A program made the position numbers and the translations under genes. Source: Hygrophila difformis (taxonomy: Eukaryota > Streptophyta > Magnoliopsida > Lamiales > Acanthaceae). Taken from it: 64,000 nucleotides of DNA. The DNA lies in the NCBI GenBank assembly GCA_030278955.1, contig JAOANR010000005.1, positions 29,379,849 to 29,443,848 on the forward strand, in the 5' to 3' direction. Under the pieces are notes generated by a model, which was given only the letters and a program-made list of their open reading frames with translations, made no database searches and had not been told where the DNA came from. Positions 10,202-21,700 of the stretch are shown piece after piece. The first letter of the stretch is position 1. Each line of letters opens with the position of its first letter.

Positions 10202-13200
10202 GGGGAGGTTGATCCATCAACCGACCATGATCTTCCTCATCTCTTTCGAACAGAGTCAGATCTGCAACATTAAAAACAGGATTAATATGACCGTATTCTT
10301 CAGATAATTGTAGTTTATACGCATTATTATTAATCCGTTCTAAAACTTTAAACGGCCCATCTCCTCGCGGAGATAACTTGTTGCGTCGGCTTGCAGGAAA
10401 CCGTTCTTTCTTCCAGTTGAGCCAGACCCAATCCCCGGGGTTCAATTTCAGCTCCTTCCTCCCGCGGTTGTTGTACTTGGCGTAACCTTCAGCAGCTTTT
10501 GTCAGGCTGTCCCGGACATCCTTATGCATCTCCTTAATTGCATTTGCCCTGTTTCTGCCATTGATATTAAGATGCTCATTGCGAGGCAATGGCAGCAAGT
10601 CAAGTGGCGTTAGTGGGTTAAACCCGTACACAATCTCAAATGGTGACATGTGTGTGGCACTTTGTACGTGTCTATTATAGGCAAATTCAATATAAGGTAA
10701 GCATTCATCCCAGCTCTTGCTACTCGAAGCAGTAATGATTCTAAGTAAATTACCCAAAACTCGATTTACCGCTTCGGTCTGTCCGTCTGTCTGAGGATGA
10801 TAGGCAGTGGAGAATAACAGTCTTGTTCCGATTTCAGCCCACAGGGATTTCCAGAAATAACTTACAAACTTCGCATCTCTGTCTGAGACAATAGTCCTCG
10901 GGACGCCATGTAGTCTTACAACCTCTTTGAAGAATATCTTAGCGACATGGTGCGCATCATTGGTCTTGGCGCAGGGTATGAAATGTGCCATTTTGGAGAA
11001 CCGGTCAACTACCACAAAAATTGAATCCTTTGCCCGAGCAGTGCGGGGCAACCCCAAAACGAAGTCCATAGATAAATCGATCCATGGACCCTCGGGTACG
11101 GGCAATGCTTGATAAAGTCCATGTGGTTTGGCTGTCGACTTGGCCCTCAAACAGGTGATGCACTTGTTGATAAAGTCAGCAACTTGCTTTTCCATCCCCG
11201 GCCAATGAAAACGTTCTGCTAATATGTTCATTGTAGCAATTCTCCCAAAGTGACCCATCATGTCCCCTGAATGCGCTTCAGTAATCAGAAATTCCCTGAC
11301 AGATCCCTTTGGTATGCACAGCTTGTTTCCATAGTAGAGAAAACCATTCAATTGAGAGAATTCCTTGAAGGCTATTTTCTCGGTTTTCTTGTAGATTTCT
11401 CCAAAATCTTTATCTTGAGCATACAAGTCCTTTATATGCTCGAACCCAATCAGGTGTGTTGTGGCGAATGCAGCTAAATTCAGTCTTCTGGATAGTGCAT
11501 CTGCCACCACATTGTCTCTTCCCTTCTTATAACAGATCACATACGGGAATGATTCAATGAAAGAGCTCCATCGGGCATGTCTTGCATTCTTCAGTTGCCC
11601 CTGTCCTCGTATATGCTTTAATGTCTCGTGATCCGTGTGGATAATAAATTCCCTTCCGCGCAAGTAATGTTGCCATGTTCTCAAGGCTTGCACCACAGCA
11701 TATAATTCCTTATCATATGTGGAGTAGTTCAATTGAGCTCCTCCGAATTTTTCACTGTGATACGCAATCGGCCGTCCATTTTGCAACAATACCGCGCCCA
11801 TGCCAGTCCCGGATGCATCACATTCGATCTCAAAAGGAAGATCGAAATTGGGAAGTGCCAGCACTGGCGCATGGGTGAGCTTTTCCTTCAACTCATCAAA
11901 TGACTTCTGCTCCTTTAGTCCCCATTTGAACTGTAAACTCTTCTTTAGCAGAGAGGTCATTGGTGCGGCGATCACACTGAATTGCGGCACAAATCTTCGA
12001 AAGAACCCGCACATGCCCAAAAATCTTCGAACTTCATTGACGTTGGTTGGTGGTGTCCACTCAGAAATAGCTTTGATTTTGGAATCATCCACCTTCAGTC
12101 CGTTTCCTCCAACGACAAATCCTAAAAAGGTAACTTCGGGCACGTGGAAGGTGCACTTCTCGAAATTGGCATAAAGCTCAGCTTTTCTCAGCTTTATGAT
12201 CACCTGCACAACATGTTTCACATGATCAGATTCGTTGTGGCTATAGATAAGGATATCATCAAAATACACAACGACAAATTTGCCCATAAACTCCCTTAAA
12301 GTTTCATTCATGAGCCTCATAAAGGTAGATGGAGCATTTGTAAGTCCGAAGGGCATCACGAGCCATTCATACAGTCCAAACTTCGTCTTAAATGTTGTTT
12401 TCCATTCGTCTCCTGGCTGCATGCGGATCTGGTGGTAGCCGCTTTTCAGATCTATCTTTGTAAAGATGCTTGCTCCCCCAAGCTCATCGAGCATGTCATC
12501 AAGTCGCGGGATTGGATGGCGGTACTTGATGGTAATTGCATTAACAGCTCGGCAATCAACGCACATCCTCCATGTTCCATTTTTCTTCGGTACCAGTAAT
12601 ACTGGCACTGCACATGGAGATAGACTCTCCCGAACCCAACCCTTGTCCAACAACTCTTGAACTTGTTTCTGGACCTCCTTAGTTTCGTCTGGGTTCATGC
12701 GGTATGCAGGCCGATTTGGAATCGATGCTCCTGGTACGAAGTCGATCTTATGCTCTACACCTCTCAAAGGTGGTAACCCTGCTGGTAGCTCTTCCGGAAA
12801 AACATCCATATTGTCCTCCAACATCCTGCGGAAATTGTCAGGCACATTAAGTGTAGCAGGAGAGTTCTTAAAATTTTCTTCCATAGGCTTAACGAATGCT
12901 AGAAAACAGTGACCTGGTGACGGTGCCTCTTCAATGGCTGCCTCCAACTCTTGCTTCGTGAATAACAAGCATCGTTCAGAGCCTGCAAGTAATAAGGGAG
13001 ATGGATTAGAATTATCAGAAGTAATTGCAACCCCTTTACCCCTTTGCTTTCTTTTGAACTCCTCTTCTTCCTTCTGGATGTTTTCCATTAGATTCCGATG
13101 ATCAATCTTAACAGTCTTCGGTGGTAGTGACTTCATCGTGATTCTGCTTTGTCCATCACGGAACGAGAGATCATTCTCTGTGCCTCTATAGATCACGCGC

Positions 13201-14051
13201 TTGTCATACATCCAAGGTCTTCCCAATAGCAAATGACACGCGGTCATGGGAACTACATCGCACAAGATATCTTCAGAATAGGGCCCAATAGTGATTGGCA
13301 CCCGTGCTTGCTTCACGACTTTCGTAGTCCCGTGCTCGTTCATCCAATGTAAATTGTATGGCTTCACGTGGTCTTGCATAGGTATTCCCAACCTGCGCAC
13401 AGTATAGAGACTAACAGCATTAACACAGCTTCCATTGTCTACAATTAATGAGGCAACATTGCCTTTAAGTTTACAATGGTAATGAAATAGATTCTCCCTT
13501 TGTTCCGGTGTATTTCCCTTAGGTTCGTCAGCTTTCTCGGCTGTGAGTGCTCGCATGGCGATGAAGTTAGTCACGTACTCTTCCTCATTCTCCTCCAAGA
13601 CTACTCGGCTCAGATCGCCCTCGTCTGGATACTGTTCATTGTCATCGTCTTCATGTTCAGCTTCTGCTTCATCATATTCCTCGTCGGAATCAACCTCTTT
13701 CCATGTACCTGGTTCTATCATCACCATTCGCCTTTCTTTTCTCAAACAATTTCGGGAATAATGACCCTTTTGTCCACACTTGAAGCAGGTGACATCCTTG
13801 ACATCCCTCTTGGGTTTGTCTCGATCGTCCTTCCTGTATCGGTATGGGTCCTTGAAGTCCTTACCCATCTCGAAAGCTTTAGGCCTGTTGGGCCTGTCAT
13901 CTCTTGGTGCGTTGGGCTTCCCATATTTATCGGTCGGCTTTGAAGGTGAGTCACTGGGTCTGGTCGTCCAATACTTGGTAGAGTTGGAGATAATGGTCGA
14001 TTTGACGGGTTTGTCCCTCAGTTGACGGTCAATCTCAATGGCTAATTGAAC

Positions 14052-14056
14052 CAGAT
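14052..14056. repeat. E3 target-site duplication CAGAT (left)
   Basis: CAGAT before the E3 5' LTR, repeated at 23455-23459 after the 3' LTR. The target is the gag of E2. Confidence 0.94.
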
Positions 14057-14540
14057 TGACATGGATGTCATGACACATGGCATCATGATTCCCTATTTCC
14101 CGGAAGGGCCGGTTTCAAAGGCACGAATAAAGAAGTTTATTAATTCTGTCTCTTTATTTTTATTTCAGGAAGCAGATAAACTGGAGCCGAAGAAGGAGCC
14201 CAAATTGAAGCTGTTGATGCAGGCGGACGAATACCGGAAGGGCCCGGGTCTCATTAATTTGGGACCTACCCCGTCCAGCTAAATCCGGAAGAAAGGAGAC
14301 CTCCAGATGCACAAACAGATCAAAACAGCATAAGGAGGTCAACGGAGGGCCCCACAGCCGCCGCCGCCGTCGCCGCCGTCATCATCGGAGGTTCGCCGGA
14401 GCTCCGGTGAAGTCGCCGGAAGTTGGTCGGAATTTTGCCGGAAAGTCACCGGCACCGGTCAACGACCGGTCAACGTCGGAACAGTGTCGCCGGACTCAGT
14501 GGGCCCCATTCGGATGAAAGTTGGAGGAATTTCTTCATCT

Positions 14541-14956
14541 GTCGCGGAACATGCTCCTTTGTCGCGGAGCTGCCTTTGTCGCGGAGTTACCACTTTGTCG
14601 CGGAACCCCCTTCCGCGACAAAGCCCCTTCCGCGACCAAGCCCCCTTCCGCGACAAAGCCCCTTCCGCGACCAAGCCCCCTTCCGCGACAAAGCCCCTTC
14701 CGCGACAAAGCCCCTTCCGCGACCAAGCCCCCTTCCGCGACAAAGCCCCTTCCGCGACCAAGCCCCCTTCCGCGACAAAGCCCCTTCCGCGACCAAGCCC
14801 CCTTCCGCGACAAAGTCCCTTCCGCGACCAAGTCCCTTCCGCGACACAGTCCAGCATCGCGACCAAGTATACCTAGCGCCACAAGGAGAAGGCTCGAGCC
14901 AGAAGAACCCCTGTCGCGGTGCCTTGCTTCGCGACACGACCCTCTTAGCGACAAAG
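14541..14956. repeat. E3 U3 minisatellite with inverted flank
   Basis: Starts with four spaced copies of GTCGCGGAA or GTCGCGGAG, then switches orientation into many tandem 17-18 bp units close to CCCCTTCCGCGACAAAG alternating with CCCTTCCGCGACCAAG. The two arms can pair into a long hairpin in single-stranded DNA or RNA. An identical copy lies at 22621-23036. Confidence 0.92.
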
Positions 14957-15034
14957 CTTATCCAGTTTACTATTTCCTTGTATCCAGTTTGTTGAAAACA
15001 TTGCTAGGGTTGTTTAATCTAGTTTTATGGGCTT

Positions 15035-15051
15035 CCTCTATATATATGAGG
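15035..15051 (+). promoter_or_regulatory. E3 LTR TATA box inside inverted repeat
   Basis: CCTCTATATATATGAGG: a TATATATA core with the arms CCTC and GAGG. It lies 80 bp downstream of the minisatellite. Confidence 0.72.
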
Positions 15052-15385
15052 TCCCCAAGCTTTTGTAACCACTTTGATATTTTGAACAACTCATTTTCAT
15101 GAATCAAAGTCATTTCTCCTTGAGAGCCAACACTTGGTTCTCAACACTTTGTGAGTAAACCCTAGGTTCACCCACACCATTGAAGATTTGAAACTTGCTT
15201 CAATGGCTCTAATGGAAGATGCACTCATGGTAACCATTTGTCTTGGGTAAATCCCTCTTCCCTTGGTTATACTTAGTCCCCTTCTTCCATAAGTTTCACC
15301 TATCCTTTATTTTTCTTTATTTTGTATTCTTGTTCATCCGGTGACCAACTTAGATAAACAATCGATCCATGGCATCAATTTATTT

Positions 15386-15398
15386 TGGTATCAGAGCC
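15386..15398 (+). other. E3 primer-binding site (tRNA-iMet)
   Basis: TGGTATCAGAGCC, 11 nt after the 5' LTR end. Confidence 0.93.
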
Positions 15399-17077
15399 AT
15401 TGTTTGCTAGTTGGTAGGATTTTCTTCACACACCACCACTCCCCATTTGGAGCCACGTTCCATTTGGCAACCTAAAATCATCCATTTTCTAGGGGTTATA
15501 ATGCCCAAATTTTTCCAAAACCCTCATATTCCACCAAAAACTCTTCCAAAAACCCTAAAAAGAAGCATTCTGTCCACTTTTTCGAATTTCTGGTTTTGAC
15601 TCCTTGAGATTTTGGGAAATCTGATCCAATATTCTTAATCCTCATCTCAAGAGCTTTCCATTGGTGTATGGTTCATTCAAATCCGAGTTCGTATGCCAAA
15701 GTTATGTTCATTTGAAGATTCATGAGTGTTCTTCATGTTCTTCATCCAAAATCCAAAAATATCATATGTTTTGCTTTTTGATCCTTTGATTTTGTGTTTG
15801 TATGCTTGTTTTCATGTGTTTGAACATCAATGTATGGATATTGCATTATTCCCAAAGCATTTTGAGCATTGAACACAAGTTTGGTTGAACAAGTGCCTAG
15901 TTTGCTCTCCATTTTCACAATCTGAACTTTTGGTGTTTGTTCCAAGTTGGGGTGAGCGACCTGCTATAATTCCAAGGGCTGTGTTTACATATTTTGGGTG
16001 TTAGGAATCGATTGGAAGTGGTTTCGAAGCGTTTGGAGTTCATTTGGCCGATCAAACATCAAAAACAAATTTTCTGCCACAGTGAACCCGCGGAAGCAGC
16101 AACTTTGAGTGTTCATAACTTTTTGAGTTCTTCGAGTTTCTTGATGAATCTTCAACCATATTCAAGAATTTTGAGTGCTGAATCCATAGGATTTTGAATC
16201 ACCAAATTTGGAGTTGTTTTGAGGTCGTTATCACCTTTTTGGCAAAAGGTGTCCTTTCCTGGCGGCACCAAAAAGAAGGCGCGCGTGAGGGCGCGTGAGC
16301 AGACCAAATCTGTTGATTTTTGTTTGTATCTCGTCCTAATCCGTGCAAGTTTGATATTCCTAAAGCCCCACATTAATTGGAGACGAATTGCTGTCCAGAA
16401 AACAGCCAAAATTGCAAAACAGAAAAATCTGGACTGAAGTTGAAAGCTGCCAACATTTGAAAATTCTAGGGTTTTGACTTCTTTGAGTGTTTTGAGTGCA
16501 AAAGTGAGCCACAAATATACTTTGGGATATTGGGACATATATTTTTAGTAATACAATAAAGTGGATATCTGACTGGCACAATTGTTCCTCTGAACATAGT
16601 TCACGAACACCGAGTTGAAGTTCCGCCTATTATAAAGGCATTGGAATTCCTCTCATGAGTTGTGATACCTAGCCGAGAAGCCACTTGAGTATTACGACTT
16701 TTTCCCGAGTGTTATTTTCCGTGAGCCTACTCATATATTTGGGATCAATCAAGGACATAACCAATTTGGAAGGATTGTGAACGTTGATAGCAATAGCACT
16801 AATCATCGACTTGTGCTCAATTATCATTTGCATTGCATATCACATACATATCATAGCGTCCTTTGATTGAGTCGAGCACTTCATACTGCTTCGTGATTTG
16901 CGCGTCACAATTATTTCTCTTCTTTGCATCTAATTGGGTCATTGAGCAGGTGAATTTCGACAGTGGTGTCTGGGCCAAGGGACTGAAATCGAGAGGAATA
17001 TCTGCGAGTTCACTCTACAAATTTCTGTCTATATTTTTCTGACCTTCTTATACCTATAAAATAATTTTATCTGTGAG
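15399..17077 (+). other. E3 5' leader (untranslated)
   Basis: AT-rich, no supported ORF. Near 16855-16920 it has the reverse-complement counterpart of the block found near gag in the minus-strand elements (gattgagtcgagca). It lacks the CTCGTCGAG odd palindrome seen in E1, E4, E5 and E6. Confidence 0.7.
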
Positions 17078-18781
17078 ATGGCAGGACGCACTGAACCAAC
17101 GATGTCTGATCTGATGGAAATGATGCGATCTCTGCATGAGACCAGTGCCAAGAAGACCGACATCGACACGCTTACTCAGTCTTTAAATATTAATTCTTCT
17201 AATATTGAAACTGTCAATAAGCGTGTTGAAGAAGTCAATACTCGTGTTGATGAAATTGTTCATGATATTGCAGGTCGGGTACGATTCCAAAGTGAAGCAA
17301 TTGAGAGGTTGGTCATGAACCGAGTCGAACGGAGATTGGAGGAAGCTTTCTTCCCTACTCCGTCACCACAGAACACGACACCTCAAAATGCTCCGTCTCA
17401 GAGTACCACACCCCAGAATAACCCATCCACAATACCGGCAGTAGCGTCTACACTCCCGAGAACTCTACAAGAAGGAACTAGCGGAGTCTCCCGGGCCGAT
17501 ATGACAACTGCAGAGGAAGTCTTAGCCGAACAAGAACTGCAGTTTGGGGAATTTAACCGGAGTTTAGGTCCGCGATCCAGTGAACGACACCGTTTGCACC
17601 CACCATTGCAGGCCAATCCCACGGTTCGACCTGAGACTCCTGTAATCGATCATTTAGCTATGCCTCCACCACCACCTGTTGGAGCACCTGTGCCACCAAA
17701 TGCGCCACCAGCAAGACACCGTTTGAACTTCGATCCAGCTGCTGATTTTGAAGGAGAACCACGAATGGACGACAATCTGAAAAGCATTAAGTTCACCATA
17801 CCTGCGTTCAAGGGGACGAGTGATCCTAATGAATTTCTCGATTGGAAACATTCGATGGAGATGATCTATAATTGCCATAACTACTCAGACTTCAAGAAGG
17901 TCCAGTTGGCCGTGACCGAATTCAAAGATTATGCACAGCTTTGGTGGAAGAAATACTGTTCTGATCTCCATACCGCGGGAAGAGCTCAAATAGCAGATTG
18001 GGAGCATTTATTGGATATCATGGAACATCGTTTTGTACCACATACCTATAAGCCAGATATGTACTTAAAATTAGTGGGTCTCCAACAAGGAAACAAAACT
18101 GTAGAAGAGTACTATCGTGAGATGGAAATGCTCATGATGAGGGCTCAAGTGAATGAGGAACCCCAAATCACTCTAGCCAGATTTGCCAAGTACCTGAGAC
18201 CCGAAATCCATGAAGAAATGGAGATGAGGGGATACATCAACATCACCGATCTGGTTAGGAAAGCTGCTAGGTATGAGGCACAACTGAAGAGGAAATCCCA
18301 TCGCACCACTCCTGCCGGGCACTACAATTACAACCCCAACAAACCTTGGTTGATCCGACCACCGCCCAATTATCGACAGCCCCAGCCGCAGCCGCGCCGC
18401 AACAGCAACAGGGTCGGGATCGACAGCGAGGAATTGATTTGGGACAAGCTTTCAAGGCCTACAATCAGGAGGAAAGAAACAAAGTTCCCGCTCCAATTCA
18501 GGGAAGGGAGCAAAGACCACCCGCCAGAGATGCACGAGACATTATTTGTTTCAAGTGCGGTAAAAAGGGTCATTATGCGACGACATGCAATAATCCGCCA
18601 AAGAGAGTGGCAGTACTCAATACTGGAGAGGATCAGAGACCGGTGGTTGAGATTGAACCGGGTGTATTCAGGATCTATGACTCCGAAGATGAGCAGGAAT
18701 TTGAAGATCCTGAACTACAAGAGTACCATCAAGAAGAACCGGTCAATCCTGAAGTCGCACCTGAGGATGAGGAAGACGTGA
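17078..18781 (+). CDS. E3 Gag, frame lost before the zinc knuckle
   Basis: Starts MAGRTEPTMSDLMEMM, like the other Gags. It has an N-terminal coiled coil, a Pro-rich linker and the capsid core (FTIPAFKGTSDPNEFLDW, CHNYSDFKKVQLAV, LWWKK, RGYINITDLV), good to about residue 420 (18340). After this the true sequence continues one frame back (18346-22362), and the rest of this ORF to 18781 is out-of-frame translation. Every other copy has gag and pol in one frame, so a 1-base deletion (or equivalent) between about 18300 and 18440 is the simplest reading. Programmed shifting is the alternative, but I see no canonical slippery heptamer. Confidence 0.9.
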   Translation: MAGRTEPTMSDLMEMMRSLHETSAKKTDIDTLTQSLNINSSNIETVNKRVEEVNTRVDEIVHDIAGRVRFQSEAIERLVMNRVERRLEEAFFPTPSPQNTTPQNAPSQSTTPQNNPSTIPAVASTLPRTLQEGTSGVSRADMTTAEEVLAEQELQFGEFNRSLGPRSSERHRLHPPLQANPTVRPETPVIDHLAMPPPPPVGAPVPPNAPPARHRLNFDPAADFEGEPRMDDNLKSIKFTIPAFKGTSDPNEFLDWKHSMEMIYNCHNYSDFKKVQLAVTEFKDYAQLWWKKYCSDLHTAGRAQIADWEHLLDIMEHRFVPHTYKPDMYLKLVGLQQGNKTVEEYYREMEMLMMRAQVNEEPQITLARFAKYLRPEIHEEMEMRGYINITDLVRKAARYEAQLKRKSHRTTPAGHYNYNPNKPWLIRPPPNYRQPQPQPRRNSNRVGIDSEELIWDKLSRPTIRRKETKFPLQFREGSKDHPPEMHETLFVSSAVKRVIMRRHAIIRQREWQYSILERIRDRWLRLNRVYSGSMTPKMSRNLKILNYKSTIKKNRSILKSHLRMRKT

Positions 18782-21700
18782 ATCTTTTAGTTGCTATGAG
18801 AGCATTAAATGCCGACAGAGGAACTGAAACCGCAGACAACGAACAAAGGGAGAATCTCTTTCATTGTCGTTGTACTATTTTAGGCAATCATGCTACTTTA
18901 ATTGTTGATAACGGCAGTTGCACTAATGTTGTCAGTTTGTACGCTGCTCGCAGGTTACAACTGCCCGTTGAAGAACATCCCAAGCCTTATCTCCTCCATT
19001 GGATGAACAACAGTGGAAAGACCAAGGTCACCCAACAGGCGTGGGTTCCCATCACCAAAGGAACTTACTCTGAGAAGGTGTTATGCGACGTCGTCCCGAT
19101 GAACGCATGCCACGTCTTGTTAGGCCGGCCGTGGTTATTCGACAAGGATGCCACTTATAGGGGCAGATCCAATGTTTTGTACTTTAAGCATGGACAAAAG
19201 GACTATTTGTTTAAGCCTCTGCCTGTAAAACTTGTAAGATTAGATCAGGAGAAGCTTAGGGCGAACATGGCAAAAGCGGAAGAGCTTGCCAAAGCCATTG
19301 CCAAAGGCAAGGCCAAGGTGGGCCAGACCTCCGCAGAGGCAAGTAATGAAAGTCAGTGTCTGATACTGACCAAAACAGAATTCAAGCAAGCAGCGCTAGA
19401 ACCTGGCTTTGCAGGTCACTGTTTTCTTGCTTTAATTAAGCCCGATGAATCTGCTAGTAGAACTGTCAATATTGCACCTGAATTGTCTGAAAATTTTGCT
19501 AGGATGCTTGAACGCAACAAGGATGTATTTCCTGAAGAGGTGCCTGCCGGACTGCCACCACTTCGAGGCGTGGAGCACAGAATCGACTTCATGCCCGGAG
19601 CATCTATTCCTAACCGACCCGCCTACCGTATGAATCCTGAGGAAACGAAGGAAATTCAACGACAGGTTCAAGGTTTGCTTGAGAAGGGCTGGGTTCGGGA
19701 AAGTTTATCACCGTGTGCCGTCCCAGTGCTATTAGTGCCAAAGAAAAATGGAGAATGGCGGATGTGCGTCGATTGCAGGGCTGTCAACGCCATCACTATC
19801 AAATACCGCCATCCTATTCCTCGTCTGGACGACATGCTCGATGAACTTGGTGGTGCAAGCTTATTTTCCAAGATCGATCTTAAGAGTGGATACCATCAGA
19901 TCCGGATGCAACCCGGAGACGAGTGGAAAACTGCCTTCAAGACAAAATTCGGCCTTTACGAGTGGCTCGTGATGCCATTCGGCCTCACTAACGCACCTTC
20001 CACGTTTATGCGTTTGATGAACGAAACATTACGACAATTCATTGGCAAATTTGTTGTAGTATATTTTGATGATATCCTTGTTTATAGTTGCACTGAAACT
20101 GATCACATTACTCATGTTCAACAGGTTCTGAACAAATTGCGAGAAGTGCGACTGTATGCCAATTTCGAGAAATGCACCTTCTGTGTTCCAGAGGTGACGT
20201 TCCTTGGATTTGTGGTAGGCAAGGATGGGCTTAAGGTTGATGAATCAAAGATCAGGGCCATTTCTGAATGGAAACCGCCGACCAATGTGCACGAAGTCAG
20301 AAGTTTTCTAGGTCTAAGCGGATTCTTTCGGAGGTTCGTCCCTCAATTCAGTGTGATTGCCGCCCCAATCACTTCATTGCTTAGAAAGGAAAATCCGTTC
20401 AAGTGGGGGCCGGCACAACAGAAGGCCTTTGATGAACTTAAGGACAAGCTGACCCATGCACCTGTTCTAGGACTGCCGAACTTCGAGTTGCCATTCGAAG
20501 TACAAAGCGATGCATCAGGGACCGGAATGGGAGCCGTGTTACTTCAAGAAGGACGACCGATAGCATATTACAGCGAAAAGTTCAATGGAGCTCAACTGAA
20601 TTACTCCACTTATGACAAGGAATTGTATGCTATCGTGCAAGCCTTAAGGACATGGCAGCACTATCTCCGAGGTCGAGAGTTCATCATTCATACTGATCAC
20701 GAGACACTCAAGCATATCAAGGTTCAAGGTCAACTGAGCAAGAGGCATGCCCGATGGAGCACCTTTATCGAGACCTTCCCGTACGTGATCAAGTATAAGA
20801 AAGGCAAGGAAAATGTGGTTGCAGATGCGCTGTCCCGAAGACTAGCGTTGGCATCATTTGCAACAATTAAGCTATTTGGATTTGAGCAAGTCAAGACTCA
20901 GTATGCCACTGATGAAGACTTCAAGGAAATTTTCAAGCTGACAGAACAGAAGGGGTACAAGGAGTACTGCCGCCTACATGGATTTCTCTATTACGGTAAC
21001 AGGTTATGCATTCCAAGAGGATCCATTAGGGAGTTGCTGATTCAGGAAGCTCACGGGGGAGACCTCATGGGACACTTTGGAAAGCATGCAACTATGGGTG
21101 TACTTTCAGAAAGATTCTACTGGCCAGGAATGCAGAAACAGGTTTCTGACTACATTGCCAAGTGTCTGGTCTGTCTGAAGGCCAAATCAACTGTGAAGCC
21201 TCATGGTTTGTACCAGGCGTTGCCTGTGCCCCAAGGACCCTGGCTGGACATCTCGATGGACTTTGTACTTGGACTTCCACGGACCGCCCGAGCTAAAGAT
21301 TCGATTTTTGTGGTAGTGGATCGTTTTTCCAAGATGGCACATTTTATTCCATGTGCAAAGACCAATGATGCCCGCCATATAGCCAAGCTGTTCTTCAGAG
21401 AGGTGGTACGTCTTCATGGAGTACCTAAGACAATCGTATCTGATCGAGATACAAAGTTCATGAGTTATTTCTGGAAAGGATTTTGGAGAGAGATGGGCAC
21501 ACAGCTACTGTTCTCAACATCTTACCATCCTCAGACTGATGGTCAAACGGAGGCAATCAACAGGGTACTGGGTAATCTGCTCAGAATTATCACATCCTCC
21601 AATTCAAAAAGCTGGGACGAATGTCTGCCACACATAGAGTTCGCATATAACAGACACGTCCATAGTGCCACTCATGTATCTCCATTCGAAGTTGTGTATG

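Larger units (their letters stand above)
9972..14056 (-). pseudogene. E2 Gag (C-terminal) and Pol, separated from its start by E3
   Basis: Continues the E2 polyprotein after the E3 insertion. It has CFKCGQKGHYSRNC zinc knuckle, protease VDNGSC, RT with VVVYFDDILIYS, RNase H with [15 protein letters not shown], integrase with VSDRDAKF and YHPQTDGQTEAVNR, GPF(K)VLERI and FNVADL, and the tail FPDGPVSQQRTRKF. All catalytic motifs I can see are present, and the frame is open from the E3 junction to the stop in the LTR. The gene is broken only because its first 370 or so codons now lie 9.4 kb away at 23455-24567. Before E3 arrived, E2 could have been autonomous. Confidence 0.93.
14057..15374 (+). 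repeat. E3 5' LTR (1318 bp)
   Basis: TGACATGGATG...CGATCCATGGCA. U3 begins with the Pol tail coding piece (stop near 14282), then a CCGG-rich stretch (14350-14480), then the GTCGCGGAA/TTCCGCGAC minisatellite (14541-14956), then the TATA box (15035-15051). Confidence 0.95.

Noticed and set aside
14423..14995. ORFs of 116-193 codons over the E3 U3 minisatellite (and the copy at 22503-23182)
   Set aside because: All frames of a short CpG repeat without stops; identical in both LTRs and shadowed on both strands.
18300..18440. Programmed -1 frameshift between gag and pol in E3
   Set aside because: No canonical slippery heptamer followed by clear structure; relatives use one frame. Kept only as an alternative.
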